Below are positions 42,784 through 53,604 of a stretch of DNA of 53,997 nucleotides, one piece after another. The notes under the pieces are model-generated. The model saw only the letters and a program-made list of their open reading frames with translations, had not been told where the DNA came from and did not search any database. The stretch is from Bacteroidota bacterium (GTDB lineage Bacteria > Bacteroidota > Bacteroidia > Cytophagales > Cyclobacteriaceae): positions 1-53,997 of the forward strand of contig JABDGP010000014.1 in the NCBI GenBank assembly GCA_013285945.1. The letters are read 5' to 3'. A program made the position numbers and the translations under genes. Positions within the stretch are counted from its first letter, which is position 1; every line of letters starts with the position of its first letter.

Positions 42784-43248
42784 ATGAAACGAATCGGAAT
42801 AGCGGCTGACCACGCTGGATTTGAATTGAAGGAATATGTTAGGAAAATGCTGATTGAAACAGGGCATGAAGTAATTGATTTTGGTAATGCGACCTTAAAT
42901 CCGGCCGATGATTATCCTGACTATGTAATTCCACTAGCACAGGCAATAGCAAACGGAAAGACAGATCGTGGTATTGCCATCTGTGGAAGCGGGGTAGGAG
43001 CTAGCATAGCTGCAAACAAAGTAATTGGCGTAAGAGCTTGTCTTATTCATGAAAAGTTTTCGGCAAAACAGGGTGTAGAAGATGATGACATGAATATGAT
43101 TTGCCTCGGAGGCAGAGTAGTTGAACATACGTTGGCATGGGAACTGATTATGATTTTCCTGGCATCAAAATTCAGCGGCGCCGAAAGACATGTTCGCAGG
43201 CTTGCTAAAGTAGCGGCGTTAGAAAATAATAAAACACAAAAGCCTTAA
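42784..43248 (+). CDS. rpiB: ribose-5-phosphate isomerase B
   Basis: This 154-residue RpiB/LacA-type isomerase converts ribose-5-phosphate to ribulose-5-phosphate. The phosphate-binding start AADHAGFELK, the active Cys67 in GIAICGSGVGASIAANK and the loop DDMNMICLGGRV are present. The stop codon overlaps the ATG of pgm by one base (TAATG). It supplies transketolase substrates, consistent with its position. Confidence 0.95.
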   Translation: MKRIGIAADHAGFELKEYVRKMLIETGHEVIDFGNATLNPADDYPDYVIPLAQAIANGKTDRGIAICGSGVGASIAANKVIGVRACLIHEKFSAKQGVEDDDMNMICLGGRVVEHTLAWELIMIFLASKFSGAERHVRRLAKVAALENNKTQKP

Positions 43249-44888
43249 TGGATGTGTCACCCCTTGCCGGTAAATTGGCTGCGCAGGAAATGTTGGTAGA
43301 CGTTCCACGGTTAATCACATCCTATTACTCTGAAAAGCCTGATCCCTCTGTACCCGCTCAACGCATTTCGTTTGGCACCTCGGGGCATCGAGGTTCAGCA
43401 ATAAAAAATTCTTTCAATGAAAGTCATATCCTTGCTATTACACAGGCGATTTGTTTGTATCGTAAGGCTAAGAAAATTGAAGGGCCGCTGTATCTCGGTT
43501 TTGATACTCATGCGCTTTCGGCTCCGGCTTTTGCTACCACGATGGAAGTATTGGCAGCTAACGATGTAGAAGTTATGATCGCAGCAGGAGATGAGTATAC
43601 ACCAACTCCTGCTATTTCGCATGCCATTTTAAAATACAATCGCGAACGCAAAACAGGTTTGGCGGACGGTATAGTTATCACGCCTTCGCACAATCCGCCG
43701 GCTGATGGAGGTTTAAAATATAATCCGCCTAATGGCGGGCCAGCGGGAACTGATGTGACCAACTGGATAGAAACAAAGGCAAATCAATTTCTAGATAATA
43801 ATCTTGGTCACGTGAAGAGAACTTCTTATGACAAAGCACTCTGCGCTTCAACTACACATCGGTATGATTACCTGAACACGTACATCAAAGATCTTGGAAA
43901 TGTCATTGACATGGATATTATCCGTGATTCAAAAGTAAAGATGGGCGTTGATCCGCTGGGTGGTGCCGGAGTTCACTATTGGGGACCAATTGCCGACCAC
44001 TACCACCTTGACCTAACAGTTGTAAATAAAATTGTTGATCCTACATTCAGTTTTATGACTGCTGATTGGGACGGGCAGATCCGCATGGATCCTTCGTCCT
44101 CCTATGCCATGCAGCGATTAATCGAGATGAAGGATCACTTTGATATTTCTTTTGCATGCGATACAGATCATGACCGGCATGGAGTTGTTACAAAAAGCAT
44201 AGGATTGTTAAACCCCAACCATTATTTATCTGTAGTTGTCTTTTATCTGCTTCAGCAACGTCCGCTATGGAGTCCAGATGCGGCGATAGGAAAGACTGTT
44301 GTTACTACGCAACTTATTGATCGAATCACTTCAAACCTTGGAAGGAAACTCAATGAAGTCCCAGTCGGGTTTAAATGGTTTGTTGATGGCTTGCTTAATT
44401 CATCGCTATGTTTTGGTGGTGAGGAAAGTGCGGGTGCATCTTTTTCAAGATTGAATGGAGCCGTATGGACAACGGATAAGGATGGGTTTATTCCTGCTTT
44501 ACTATCGGCAGAGATTACAGCGAAACTCGGGCGCGATCCTGGAATAGTGTACAGTGAGCTCATTAAAGAATTTGGTGAACCCATTTACGAGCGAATTGAA
44601 GCAACAGCAACTCCTGAACAGAAAGAAAAATTAAAGAAACTTTCTGCTAGCCAAATTAAAAGCAAGACGCTTGCAGGGGAGAAGATCAGCAGCATACTGA
44701 CTAACGCACCTGCTAATAATGCACCAATTGAGGGAGTGAAAGTGATAACCGAAAACGGATGGTTTGCTGCGCGTCCTTCGGGCACAGAAAATATGTATAA
44801 GATTTATGCCGAAAGTTTTTTGGGCAATGATCACTTAAAGAATATTCTAAATGAAGCAGAGGATATCGTAAAGACTGCTCTAAAATAA
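43248..44888 (+). CDS. pgm: phosphoglucomutase (alpha-D-glucose phosphate-specific)
   Basis: This is a 546-residue member of the phosphohexomutase superfamily. It starts with the substrate-binding FGTSGHRGSAIKNSFNE, has the phospho-Ser147 in ITPSHNPPADGGLKYNPPNGGPAGT, the metal loop CDTDHDRHG and a C-terminal RPSGTENMYKIYAE phosphate site. It is of the bacterial Pgm type that interconverts glucose-6-phosphate and glucose-1-phosphate, the precursor of UDP-glucose. The cyclic glucan synthase that uses UDP-glucose starts 10 bp downstream, giving the gene order a clear metabolic logic. Confidence 0.96.
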   Translation: MDVSPLAGKLAAQEMLVDVPRLITSYYSEKPDPSVPAQRISFGTSGHRGSAIKNSFNESHILAITQAICLYRKAKKIEGPLYLGFDTHALSAPAFATTMEVLAANDVEVMIAAGDEYTPTPAISHAILKYNRERKTGLADGIVITPSHNPPADGGLKYNPPNGGPAGTDVTNWIETKANQFLDNNLGHVKRTSYDKALCASTTHRYDYLNTYIKDLGNVIDMDIIRDSKVKMGVDPLGGAGVHYWGPIADHYHLDLTVVNKIVDPTFSFMTADWDGQIRMDPSSSYAMQRLIEMKDHFDISFACDTDHDRHGVVTKSIGLLNPNHYLSVVVFYLLQQRPLWSPDAAIGKTVVTTQLIDRITSNLGRKLNEVPVGFKWFVDGLLNSSLCFGGEESAGASFSRLNGAVWTTDKDGFIPALLSAEITAKLGRDPGIVYSELIKEFGEPIYERIEATATPEQKEKLKKLSASQIKSKTLAGEKISSILTNAPANNAPIEGVKVITENGWFAARPSGTENMYKIYAESFLGNDHLKNILNEAEDIVKTALK

Positions 44889-44898
44889 AAATAAGAGG

Positions 44899-47800
44899 AT
44901 GAAACTGATACCAGTATTGGCCCACGAGCTCATATCTAATATGAGAGCATTTTTTCAAACGGATAATTCTAAACTCAGTTACCTGAATGAAGAGCCACTG
45001 CGCGCTGAACTCTTAAGTGCCGAGCAGATGGAACGATTTGGCAAATCACTGGCGGGAACTCACAAACTAAGCTCGAAGCCGGCCCAAGATCATTTACTTA
45101 AGCGCCTTGCTGATAATGAAATTATCCTGCATAAAGTTCGCAGACTCCTCATTGATTCTATAAAGAAGAAATACCGGATTACACCTGCTGGAGAATGGCT
45201 GATTGATAATTTTTATTTGATCGAGGAACATATCCGAAATGCAAAAACACATTTTCCTAAAGACTACAGTGAAGACTTACCACAACTTTTGGATAGTGAG
45301 TCTGCCGGATTGACTCGCGTCTATGGTATTGTTCTTCAGATAATTTCCCATAGTGATGGAAGGATTGATATGGAAAGCCTGAGCAGTTTTGTGAAAGCTT
45401 ATCAAAGCGTCACCAATTTGAAATTGGGTGAATTGTGGGCGATACCTATTATGCTTCGCTTGGCATTGATTGAAAACCTCAGGCGTGTTTCGGCTCGCAT
45501 TGCCATTGACAGAGTTGACGGAAACCTTGCTGATTACTGGGCGAAACAGATGATTGAGACAGTGGAAAAGAATCCAAAAAATCTGATCCTGGTGATTGCA
45601 GACATGGCCCGATCCAGCCCGCCACTGGTAAGTGCATTCGTCTCTGAATTAACACGACAGCTTAGAGGGAAAGGCCCGGACTTGGCATTATCGCTGAACT
45701 GGATAGAACAACAATTATCAGAAAGCGGATTGACAAGCTCTGAATTGGTGAGTGCAGAAAATCAAAAACAAGCGGCCGATCAGGTTTCTATGAGTAATAG
45801 CATTGGCAGCCTTCGTTTGCTTAGCGCAATGGATTGGCGGGATTTTGTGGAGACACATAGTGTTGTTGAACAAACACTTCGCGAAGACAAAGAGGGAATC
45901 TATGGCTTGATGGATTTTTCTACACGGGATCGATACCGGCATGTGGTGGAGCACATTGCGAAGAACAGCAATGTATCGGAGTATGAAGTAGCACGCATAG
46001 CAACTCGGTTGGCTAATGAAAGTAGCTTTGATGTCGTTGACGGCGATGACCGAAAATCTCATGTTGGATATTTCCTGATAGGAGACGGCGTGAGCGAAAC
46101 CAGGAAAGTTGCAAAGATGCGAGTATCGGGAATTCAAAGACTAAAACAAGCAATCGCGAGGAATGCTTTTCCAATTTATTTAACCTTCATTTCGTTCATT
46201 ACATTTATAATTAGCGCAGGCATTCTGATAAGAGCTCGCTCGGATACGACCAGCAACTGGTTACTTATTTCAATAGCCTTTCTTTCTCTTTTATGTGCAA
46301 GTCAATTGGCAATTTCAGTAGTTAATTTTTTCTCCACGTTATTAGTTAGTCCACATCTATTGCCGCGAATGAATTTCTCCAAAGAGATTCCGGCAACATC
46401 TCGCACACTGGTAGTAATTCCTGTGATGCTTACCAATGCTGAAGAAATCGAGGATTTAGTAGAGGCGTTGGAAGTTCGCTTCCTCGCCAACAGAAACAAC
46501 AACTTGCATTTTGGTCTATTAACAGATTTTACGGATGCGGTGCACGAAACACTCCCGGAAGACCAAGTCCTTGTTGACTTGGCGCAACAACGGATTGAAC
46601 AACTGAATCTAAAATATCAGCGAAGTAGGAATGATTTGTTCTTTCTATTCCACAGACCGCGATATTGGAATCCTCAGGAGAATACATGGATGGGTTATGA
46701 GCGAAAACGCGGAAAGCTTTCTGAATTAAATTCATTATTACGCGGAAGCTCCAAAGATCGTTTTGAACGGATCGTTGGAGAACAATCCGTTTTCCCTTAT
46801 GTCAAATATGTAATTACACTCGATGCTGATACTCAGTTACCCATGGGATCTGCCTGGAAATTAATTGGCACCATGGCTCATCCTTTGAACCGCGCATGGT
46901 ACGATGAAAAAAAGAAACGGGTAACGAAAGGTTACGGCATTCTTCAACCAAGAGTGACCGTAAGCTTGCCAGATATTACCAGTTCTTTGTATGCACGCAT
47001 GCATGGAAATGAGCCTGGCATCGATCCATATACACGCGCGTCTTCTGATGTTTATCAGGATTTATTTGGTGAGGGCTCATTCATAGGTAAAGGAATATAT
47101 GACGTAGATATTTTCATAAAAACACTTGACGGACGATTTTCTGAAAATGGAATTCTTAGTCATGACCTGCTTGAAGGTTGTTACGTAAGATCTGGGTTAC
47201 TGAGTGATGTCCAATTGTTTGAAAAATACCCCACCAGCTATCGCGCTGATATGAAAAGACGCTCGCGTTGGATTCGTGGTGACTGGCAGATATTTTCATG
47301 GTTTTTGCCCCTTGTTCCAGGAGTCGGGCATTGGAATAAGAATCCAATCTCAGGACTATCACGATGGAAAATATTTGACAACATCAGACGAAGCCTTGTG
47401 CCAATTGCCCTCACTGTGATGATATTATTGGGATGGCTTGCATTACCTTCTCCTTTATTCTGGACAATTGCTGTTTCTGGTATCATTGTTTTTCCCATTC
47501 TTGTTACTTCCATCTGGGATTCCATTCGAAAACCAAAAGATGTCATCTTACTTCATCACGTTAGAAATTCAATTCGAAGTATCGCAGGTATTTTTATAGG
47601 AACTCTGTTCTCACTTATCTGCTTGCCATTCGAAGCATTTTTGAATGTGGCGGCAATAATTACTACGATATGGAGAGTAATCTTTAGTAGAAAAAAACTC
47701 CTTGAGTGGAATCCGTCAGCTAACAAGGAGGCCATTAACCAAACACATCTATTCGCAGCTTATGTTTCTATGTGGGCTGAACCGGCTCTTGCTATAGTAT

Positions 47801-50800
47801 TATTTGTCTTTCTGGTAATTTATTTGCCTGCTAAACTTTTTGTAGCCGTGCCAATTCTGTTTCTCTGGCTAACGGTGCCAATCGTCACGTGGTGGACAAG
47901 CAAGCCATTGGCTAAGCAGGTATCAAAACTCAGCGATGGGCAAAATATTTTTCTTCGGAAAATGGCAAGAAAAACCTGGAGCTTCTTTGAAAAATTTGTG
48001 GGGCCTGAAGACAACTGGCTGCCTCCGGATAATTTTCAGGAGCAACCCGTTGCCCTTGTTGCACATCGTACATCACCCACCAACATTGGGTTAGCGCTAT
48101 TGGCCAATTTGTCGGCTAATAACTTTGGCTACATCAATACCAAGCAACTTATTGAGAGGACAATGAATACGCTGAGCTCGATGGGAAAGATGGAAAGATT
48201 CAAGGGGCATTTTTATAATTGGTATGACACCGAATCATTAAACCCACTATTTCCAAAATATATATCGACGGTTGACAGCGGAAATCTTGCAGGGCACTTG
48301 CTGGTCTTGAGACAAGGACTGTTAACAATACCTCATCAAAAAATAATAAATGAAAATTTGTTTAGAGGCCTCCATGATACAATGCGAGTGCTTATCGATA
48401 AGGAGAAAGGAAAAAATAGTGAGTTGTTAAAGCTATTCATGACTGATTTGGAAGCAGCGTGCAATCGTAAATCAATGACGTTTCATGAAGTAAAAATAAA
48501 CTTAGAAACACTAACGCAAAGATTTAGTGCGGTTATAGAAAAATTGAATCAAGATCCCGAGAGTGAAGCTTATCAATGGAAACTAATGCTCAAAGATCAG
48601 TTAACAGGAGCGAGTGACAATCTTCAAATTCTGTCACCCTGGCTTTTGTTAGATAGCGCTCCTGCTAGATTTGTTGGATTCGTTTCGATACGAGAGAATT
48701 TAACACTAATTGAATTAATAAATGCTGCAGAACAGTTGAAAGATGAAGTGATTCAATATCAAACTAGTTCTACTACATCGGTTGAAAACGAATGGCTTGA
48801 ATTATTCAGAACCGAATTAACCAAATCTGTTAAGCAGGCAAAAGCGCTAATTGCAATTACTGAGAACCTCGCTCAGCAATGCAACGAATTGGCGGATATG
48901 GAATGGGATTTTCTATATGAAAAATCTACCAGTTTACTCAGCATTGGATACAATGTGCAAAAACATCAGAGCGACGCAAGCTATTATGATTTGCTAGCCT
49001 CAGAAGCAAGGCTATGTACGTTCATTGGTATTGCTCAGGGGAAATTGCCCCAAGAAAGTTGGTTTGCGTTAGGTCGCTTATTAACAAATGTGCATGGAGA
49101 CTCGATTCTTCTTTCGTGGAGTGGTTCCATGTTTGAATATCTCATGCCGCTTTTAGTCATGCCTACTTATGAAAATACACTTTTGGATCAAACCTGTAAA
49201 GCCGCAGTTGACTGGCAGATAAAATATGGAAAATTGACTGGCTTGCCTTGGGGCATTTCTGAGTCGGGTTACAATATGATTAATGCTACCGCCAATTATC
49301 AATATCGCGCGTTTGGCGTTCCTGGCTTAGGACTGAAGCGTGGCCTCGAAGAAGATTCGGTTATTGCTCCGTATGCATCAGCATTGGCGCTGATGGTAGC
49401 ACCGACCAAGGCATGTGAGAACTTAGAGTTGCTCTATGAAAAAGGATTTGAGGGACGTTATGGATTCTACGAAGCGGTCGACTATACTCAGTCTCGTTTG
49501 CAACGTGGTGAATCCAGCTCCATTGTTTATTCATTTATGGCGCATCATCAAGGGATGAGCTTGTTGTCATTGTCTTATTTGCTTCACGATAAACCGATGC
49601 AAAAACTGTTTGAATTAGAGCCTCAGTTTAAGGCAACACTTTTATTACTTCAGGAGCGAATTCCGAGAGCGACAACTTTCTTTGCACATACTACAGACAT
49701 TGCAGATGTTAATTATGCGTTAGGCAACACGGAGACCAGAATAATCAAGACTCCGAATACATCTATTCCCGAAGTGCAATTATTATCGAATGGAAGATAC
49801 CATGTGATGGTTACAAATTCTGGTGGTGGTTACAGTCGTTGGAAAGATATTGCCGTTACGCGTTGGCGCGAAGATGGTACGTGTGATAACTGGGGAGCGT
49901 TTTGCTATTTGAGGGATTTAGAGAGCGATGACTACTGGTCGAACACACATCAGCCTGCACTTAAGAAAGGTGAAAAATACGAAGCTACATTTTCACAAGG
50001 CCACGCAGGTTTTCTTACAATCAATAATGACATAGAAGCCAGGACTGAAATTGTTGTATCTCCTGAAGATGATATTGAAATGCGAAGAGTTCACTTAACA
50101 AACCATTCTGATATTGTTAGGACCATTGAGATTACCAGTTATGCAGAAGTAGTACTTGCGCCGGCAGCTTCAGATTTGATGCAACCTGCATTCAGCAATC
50201 TTTTTGTGCAAACCGAGATCGTTGCTTCACAACATGCTATTCTTTGCACACGTAGACCGCGTTCTGCCGATGAGCAATCGCCGTGGATGTTTCATTTGAT
50301 GACTGCACAGGGAAAAGAACCTGAAGAGGTCACCTATGAAACCGACCGAATGGAATTTATTGGTCGTGGAAATACAATTGCTAACCCGCAAGCGATGAGC
50401 AATCAGGGTTCGCTTTCCGGAAATCATGGCTCTGTGCTGGATCCGATCGTTTCTATTAGATATAAGATTACTCTCGAACCGGAGGAAACAATTGTGATTG
50501 ACATGGTCATTGGTGTTGCAGAAAAGAAGGAAACCTGTCAGGGCATGATTGATAAATATCAGGATAAACATCACAAAGACCGCGTGTTTGAATTAGCGTG
50601 GACACATAGCCAGGTAGTACTAAGACAGATTAATGCTTCAGAGGCTGATGCGCAATTGTTTGGGCGCCTCGCAAGCTCCATACTGTTCACTAACTCGTTA
50701 TTCAGAGCTGATCCCAAAATTCTAATAAACAATCATCGAGGGCAATCCGGTTTATGGGGATATTCTATTTCGGGAGATTTACCTATTGTGCTATTACAAA

Positions 50801-53595
50801 TTGAAAAACAAACCAATGTGCTGCTAGTAAAACAATTCATACAGGCGCACGCTTACTGGCGACTAAAGGGGCTTGCTGTTGATTTGGTTATATGGAATGA
50901 AGAACACAATGTCTATAGGCAGGTTTTTCAAAATGAAATTCAGGCCCTTATTCCTTCAGAGTTAATAGATCGTCCGGGAGGCATTTTTGTGAGAGCATTA
51001 GATCAGATATCAAACGAGGATCGTATATTATTTCAGACAGTAGCACGCGTCGCTATTTCTGACAATGGCGGTACATTGGTGGACCATGTGAAACGGAAGG
51101 CGCCGGTTAAAGTGATGATTCCTTATATCATCCAAAATAAGTATATACTTTCTTCGACATCTATTCCTATACCGAAAGATCTGCTCTTCTTTAATGGGAC
51201 AGGAGGGTTCTCTTCTGAGGGCGATGAATATGTCATTTCCATTAAGGATAAAAGAAGAACTCCTGCTCCGTGGGTGAATGTGATAGCTAATACAAATTTT
51301 GGAACTGTGATTTCAGAGAGTGGATCGGCTTACACGTGGGTAGAAAATGCACATGAATTCAGACTTACGCCATGGAACAATGATCCGGTATGTGATTCAG
51401 GCGGAGAAGCATTTTATCTGCGCGATGAAGACAGTGGCCATTTTTGGTCAACAACATTTCTTCCGAAAGGAGGCCAGTCAAATTACATTACTCGTCACGG
51501 GTTTGGATACAGTGTGTTTGAACATATTGAAGACGGAATATATTCAGAAATGCTGGTGTATGTTGATCTTGAAGCAACGATCAAATTTACCGTCATAAAA
51601 ATTCGTAATCAATCTGGCAGATCACGCAAACTCTCGGCAACGGGTTACACGGAATGGGTTCTTGGCGATAGTAGAATGAAAACGGCTATGTATGTCCATA
51701 CAGAAGTTGACCCGGACAGCGGAGCGCTTTTTGCAAAGAATCCATACAGCACCGAATTTTCTAATCGCGTCGGCTTTTTTGATGTAGATTATATTAAGAA
51801 GACGTTTACTGCCGATCGCACTGAGTTCATTGGTCGCAACGGAACGCTACAAAATCCAGATGCCATGTTGCGGCAGAAGCTCTCAGGAAAAATTGGTCTT
51901 GCATTAGATCCATGCGCGGCAATTCAGGTTCCATTTGATCTGGCTGATGGCGAAGAACATGAAGTTATTTTTCGACTTGGTGCCGGAAAGAATTCCGGTG
52001 ATGCAAGCGAGGTGGCTCGACACTTTCGCGGAAGTATAGTTGCACGTGATTCATTTGAAAAGGTAAAAAACTACTGGAAACATACCGTTGGTGCCTTGCA
52101 AGTAGAAACTCCGGACATAGCCATTAATATCATTACGAATGGATGGCTCACGTATCAAACGCTTTCATCACGCCTCTGGGGCCGAAGCGGATATTATCAA
52201 TCGGGAGGAGCCTTTGGTTTTCGAGATCAGCTTCAGGATGTATTGTCGTTGGTTCATACAACGCCGCGACTTGCACGCGAACAAATTTTATTAAGCGCAT
52301 CACATCAATTTAAAGAAGGCGATGTGCAACACTGGTGGCACCCGCCAACCGGTCGCGGTGTACGAACAAAGTGCTCGGATGATTTCTTATGGCTTCCTTA
52401 TGTAACATCAATTTATGTTTTACATACGGGAGACTTTGCAGTGCTGGAAGAATCTCCGCCGTTCATCGAGGGGCGACAGTTAAATCCTGGCGAAGAATCG
52501 TACTATGACCTACCTGTACAATCAGGGAAACCGGCTAAACTTTATGATCATTGCATACAAGCGATTAAAAATGGTTTCAGATTCGGTGAACACGGGTTGC
52601 CCTTAATTGGCACTGGCGATTGGAACGATGGGTATGACAGAGTGGGAAAGGATGGAAAAGGAGAAAGTGTATGGTTAGCGTTTTTCCTTTACGAAATATT
52701 AATCCGGTTTGTTGATGTTGCTAACGTGAATAATGATTCAGCCTTTGCCGATGAATGCAAAAAACAAGCACAAGAGCTAAAGGAAAACATTGATAAGAAT
52801 GCATGGGATGGCCAATGGTACAAACGTGCATGGTTCGACGATGGAAGTGTACTTGGCTCTTCAACCAGTAAAGAATGTCAGATCGATTCCATTGCACAGA
52901 GTTGGTCTGTTTTATCGGGGGCAGGGGAGGCGCAACATGCAAACTTGGCGATGGAGGCAGCATATAAAAATCTCGTACAGAAAGATGTAGGAATCATTCA
53001 ATTGTTGGAGCCACCGTTTGATAAGTCTGATTTAAATCCAGGTTACATAAAGGGATACGTGCCTGGTGTACGTGAGAATGGAGGACAATATACCCATGCT
53101 GCAGTTTGGATGATCATCGCTTTCGCAAAGCTGGGAGACAAAAAACGCGCGTGGGAATTATTGAACATGATCAATCCGATAAATCATGGCAAAACTGCCG
53201 AGACAATTGCAACATATAAAGTAGAACCTTACGTGCTGGCGGCCGATGTGTATGCACGTGCTCCACATGCGGGACGTGGCGGCTGGACATGGTACACAGG
53301 TTCGGCAGGCTGGATGTATCGACTTATAGTAGAGTCTTTTCTTGGCTTGCAGCGGGAAGCAGACAAACTCATATTTGTTCCTTGTATTCCTGAAGAATGG
53401 GAATCATTTAAACTTCATTACCGATACATTAATACGGTTTATCATATCACTGTCATTCAGAAAATTGGTATTGAGGAAATGATAGTAACAGTTGATGGAA
53501 TGAAACAAAATACCAAAACGATTACGCTCATAGATGATGATGTTGAGCATCACGCTCAAATCGTGATATTCAACTCAAAGGGAGTTAAGAGTTAA
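44899..53595 (+). CDS. ndvB: cyclic beta-1,2-glucan synthase (NdvB/ChvB type)
   Basis: This giant 2898-residue protein has the NdvB size and order. Residues 1-400 are helical. Helices follow near 423-480. A GT84 glycosyltransferase domain has DADTQ near 638, GEGSFIGKG near 727, and RWIRGDWQ at about 789-796. More helices lie at 833-1000. A glycoamylase-like domain covers about 1300-1620, including WGISESGYN and GVPGLGLKRGL. Two GH94-type beta-sandwich halves follow (each with YTEWVLG/SYAEVVL-like strands), then the alpha/alpha domain with GTGDWNDG near 2571, the GH94 catalytic-acid motif. It would make cyclic beta-1,2-glucan from UDP-glucose, used in the periplasm for osmotic protection. A GAGG lies just before the ATG. 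It is the last gene of the transketolase operon. Confidence 0.93.
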   Translation: MKLIPVLAHELISNMRAFFQTDNSKLSYLNEEPLRAELLSAEQMERFGKSLAGTHKLSSKPAQDHLLKRLADNEIILHKVRRLLIDSIKKKYRITPAGEWLIDNFYLIEEHIRNAKTHFPKDYSEDLPQLLDSESAGLTRVYGIVLQIISHSDGRIDMESLSSFVKAYQSVTNLKLGELWAIPIMLRLALIENLRRVSARIAIDRVDGNLADYWAKQMIETVEKNPKNLILVIADMARSSPPLVSAFVSELTRQLRGKGPDLALSLNWIEQQLSESGLTSSELVSAENQKQAADQVSMSNSIGSLRLLSAMDWRDFVETHSVVEQTLREDKEGIYGLMDFSTRDRYRHVVEHIAKNSNVSEYEVARIATRLANESSFDVVDGDDRKSHVGYFLIGDGVSETRKVAKMRVSGIQRLKQAIARNAFPIYLTFISFITFIISAGILIRARSDTTSNWLLISIAFLSLLCASQLAISVVNFFSTLLVSPHLLPRMNFSKEIPATSRTLVVIPVMLTNAEEIEDLVEALEVRFLANRNNNLHFGLLTDFTDAVHETLPEDQVLVDLAQQRIEQLNLKYQRSRNDLFFLFHRPRYWNPQENTWMGYERKRGKLSELNSLLRGSSKDRFERIVGEQSVFPYVKYVITLDADTQLPMGSAWKLIGTMAHPLNRAWYDEKKKRVTKGYGILQPRVTVSLPDITSSLYARMHGNEPGIDPYTRASSDVYQDLFGEGSFIGKGIYDVDIFIKTLDGRFSENGILSHDLLEGCYVRSGLLSDVQLFEKYPTSYRADMKRRSRWIRGDWQIFSWFLPLVPGVGHWNKNPISGLSRWKIFDNIRRSLVPIALTVMILLGWLALPSPLFWTIAVSGIIVFPILVTSIWDSIRKPKDVILLHHVRNSIRSIAGIFIGTLFSLICLPFEAFLNVAAIITTIWRVIFSRKKLLEWNPSANKEAINQTHLFAAYVSMWAEPALAIVLFVFLVIYLPAKLFVAVPILFLWLTVPIVTWWTSKPLAKQVSKLSDGQNIFLRKMARKTWSFFEKFVGPEDNWLPPDNFQEQPVALVAHRTSPTNIGLALLANLSANNFGYINTKQLIERTMNTLSSMGKMERFKGHFYNWYDTESLNPLFPKYISTVDSGNLAGHLLVLRQGLLTIPHQKIINENLFRGLHDTMRVLIDKEKGKNSELLKLFMTDLEAACNRKSMTFHEVKINLETLTQRFSAVIEKLNQDPESEAYQWKLMLKDQLTGASDNLQILSPWLLLDSAPARFVGFVSIRENLTLIELINAAEQLKDEVIQYQTSSTTSVENEWLELFRTELTKSVKQAKALIAITENLAQQCNELADMEWDFLYEKSTSLLSIGYNVQKHQSDASYYDLLASEARLCTFIGIAQGKLPQESWFALGRLLTNVHGDSILLSWSGSMFEYLMPLLVMPTYENTLLDQTCKAAVDWQIKYGKLTGLPWGISESGYNMINATANYQYRAFGVPGLGLKRGLEEDSVIAPYASALALMVAPTKACENLELLYEKGFEGRYGFYEAVDYTQSRLQRGESSSIVYSFMAHHQGMSLLSLSYLLHDKPMQKLFELEPQFKATLLLLQERIPRATTFFAHTTDIADVNYALGNTETRIIKTPNTSIPEVQLLSNGRYHVMVTNSGGGYSRWKDIAVTRWREDGTCDNWGAFCYLRDLESDDYWSNTHQPALKKGEKYEATFSQGHAGFLTINNDIEARTEIVVSPEDDIEMRRVHLTNHSDIVRTIEITSYAEVVLAPAASDLMQPAFSNLFVQTEIVASQHAILCTRRPRSADEQSPWMFHLMTAQGKEPEEVTYETDRMEFIGRGNTIANPQAMSNQGSLSGNHGSVLDPIVSIRYKITLEPEETIVIDMVIGVAEKKETCQGMIDKYQDKHHKDRVFELAWTHSQVVLRQINASEADAQLFGRLASSILFTNSLFRADPKILINNHRGQSGLWGYSISGDLPIVLLQIEKQTNVLLVKQFIQAHAYWRLKGLAVDLVIWNEEHNVYRQVFQNEIQALIPSELIDRPGGIFVRALDQISNEDRILFQTVARVAISDNGGTLVDHVKRKAPVKVMIPYIIQNKYILSSTSIPIPKDLLFFNGTGGFSSEGDEYVISIKDKRRTPAPWVNVIANTNFGTVISESGSAYTWVENAHEFRLTPWNNDPVCDSGGEAFYLRDEDSGHFWSTTFLPKGGQSNYITRHGFGYSVFEHIEDGIYSEMLVYVDLEATIKFTVIKIRNQSGRSRKLSATGYTEWVLGDSRMKTAMYVHTEVDPDSGALFAKNPYSTEFSNRVGFFDVDYIKKTFTADRTEFIGRNGTLQNPDAMLRQKLSGKIGLALDPCAAIQVPFDLADGEEHEVIFRLGAGKNSGDASEVARHFRGSIVARDSFEKVKNYWKHTVGALQVETPDIAINIITNGWLTYQTLSSRLWGRSGYYQSGGAFGFRDQLQDVLSLVHTTPRLAREQILLSASHQFKEGDVQHWWHPPTGRGVRTKCSDDFLWLPYVTSIYVLHTGDFAVLEESPPFIEGRQLNPGEESYYDLPVQSGKPAKLYDHCIQAIKNGFRFGEHGLPLIGTGDWNDGYDRVGKDGKGESVWLAFFLYEILIRFVDVANVNNDSAFADECKKQAQELKENIDKNAWDGQWYKRAWFDDGSVLGSSTSKECQIDSIAQSWSVLSGAGEAQHANLAMEAAYKNLVQKDVGIIQLLEPPFDKSDLNPGYIKGYVPGVRENGGQYTHAAVWMIIAFAKLGDKKRAWELLNMINPINHGKTAETIATYKVEPYVLAADVYARAPHAGRGGWTWYTGSAGWMYRLIVESFLGLQREADKLIFVPCIPEEWESFKLHYRYINTVYHITVIQKIGIEEMIVTVDGMKQNTKTITLIDDDVEHHAQIVIFNSKGVKS

Positions 53596-53604
53596 AGAAT
53601 GAAC

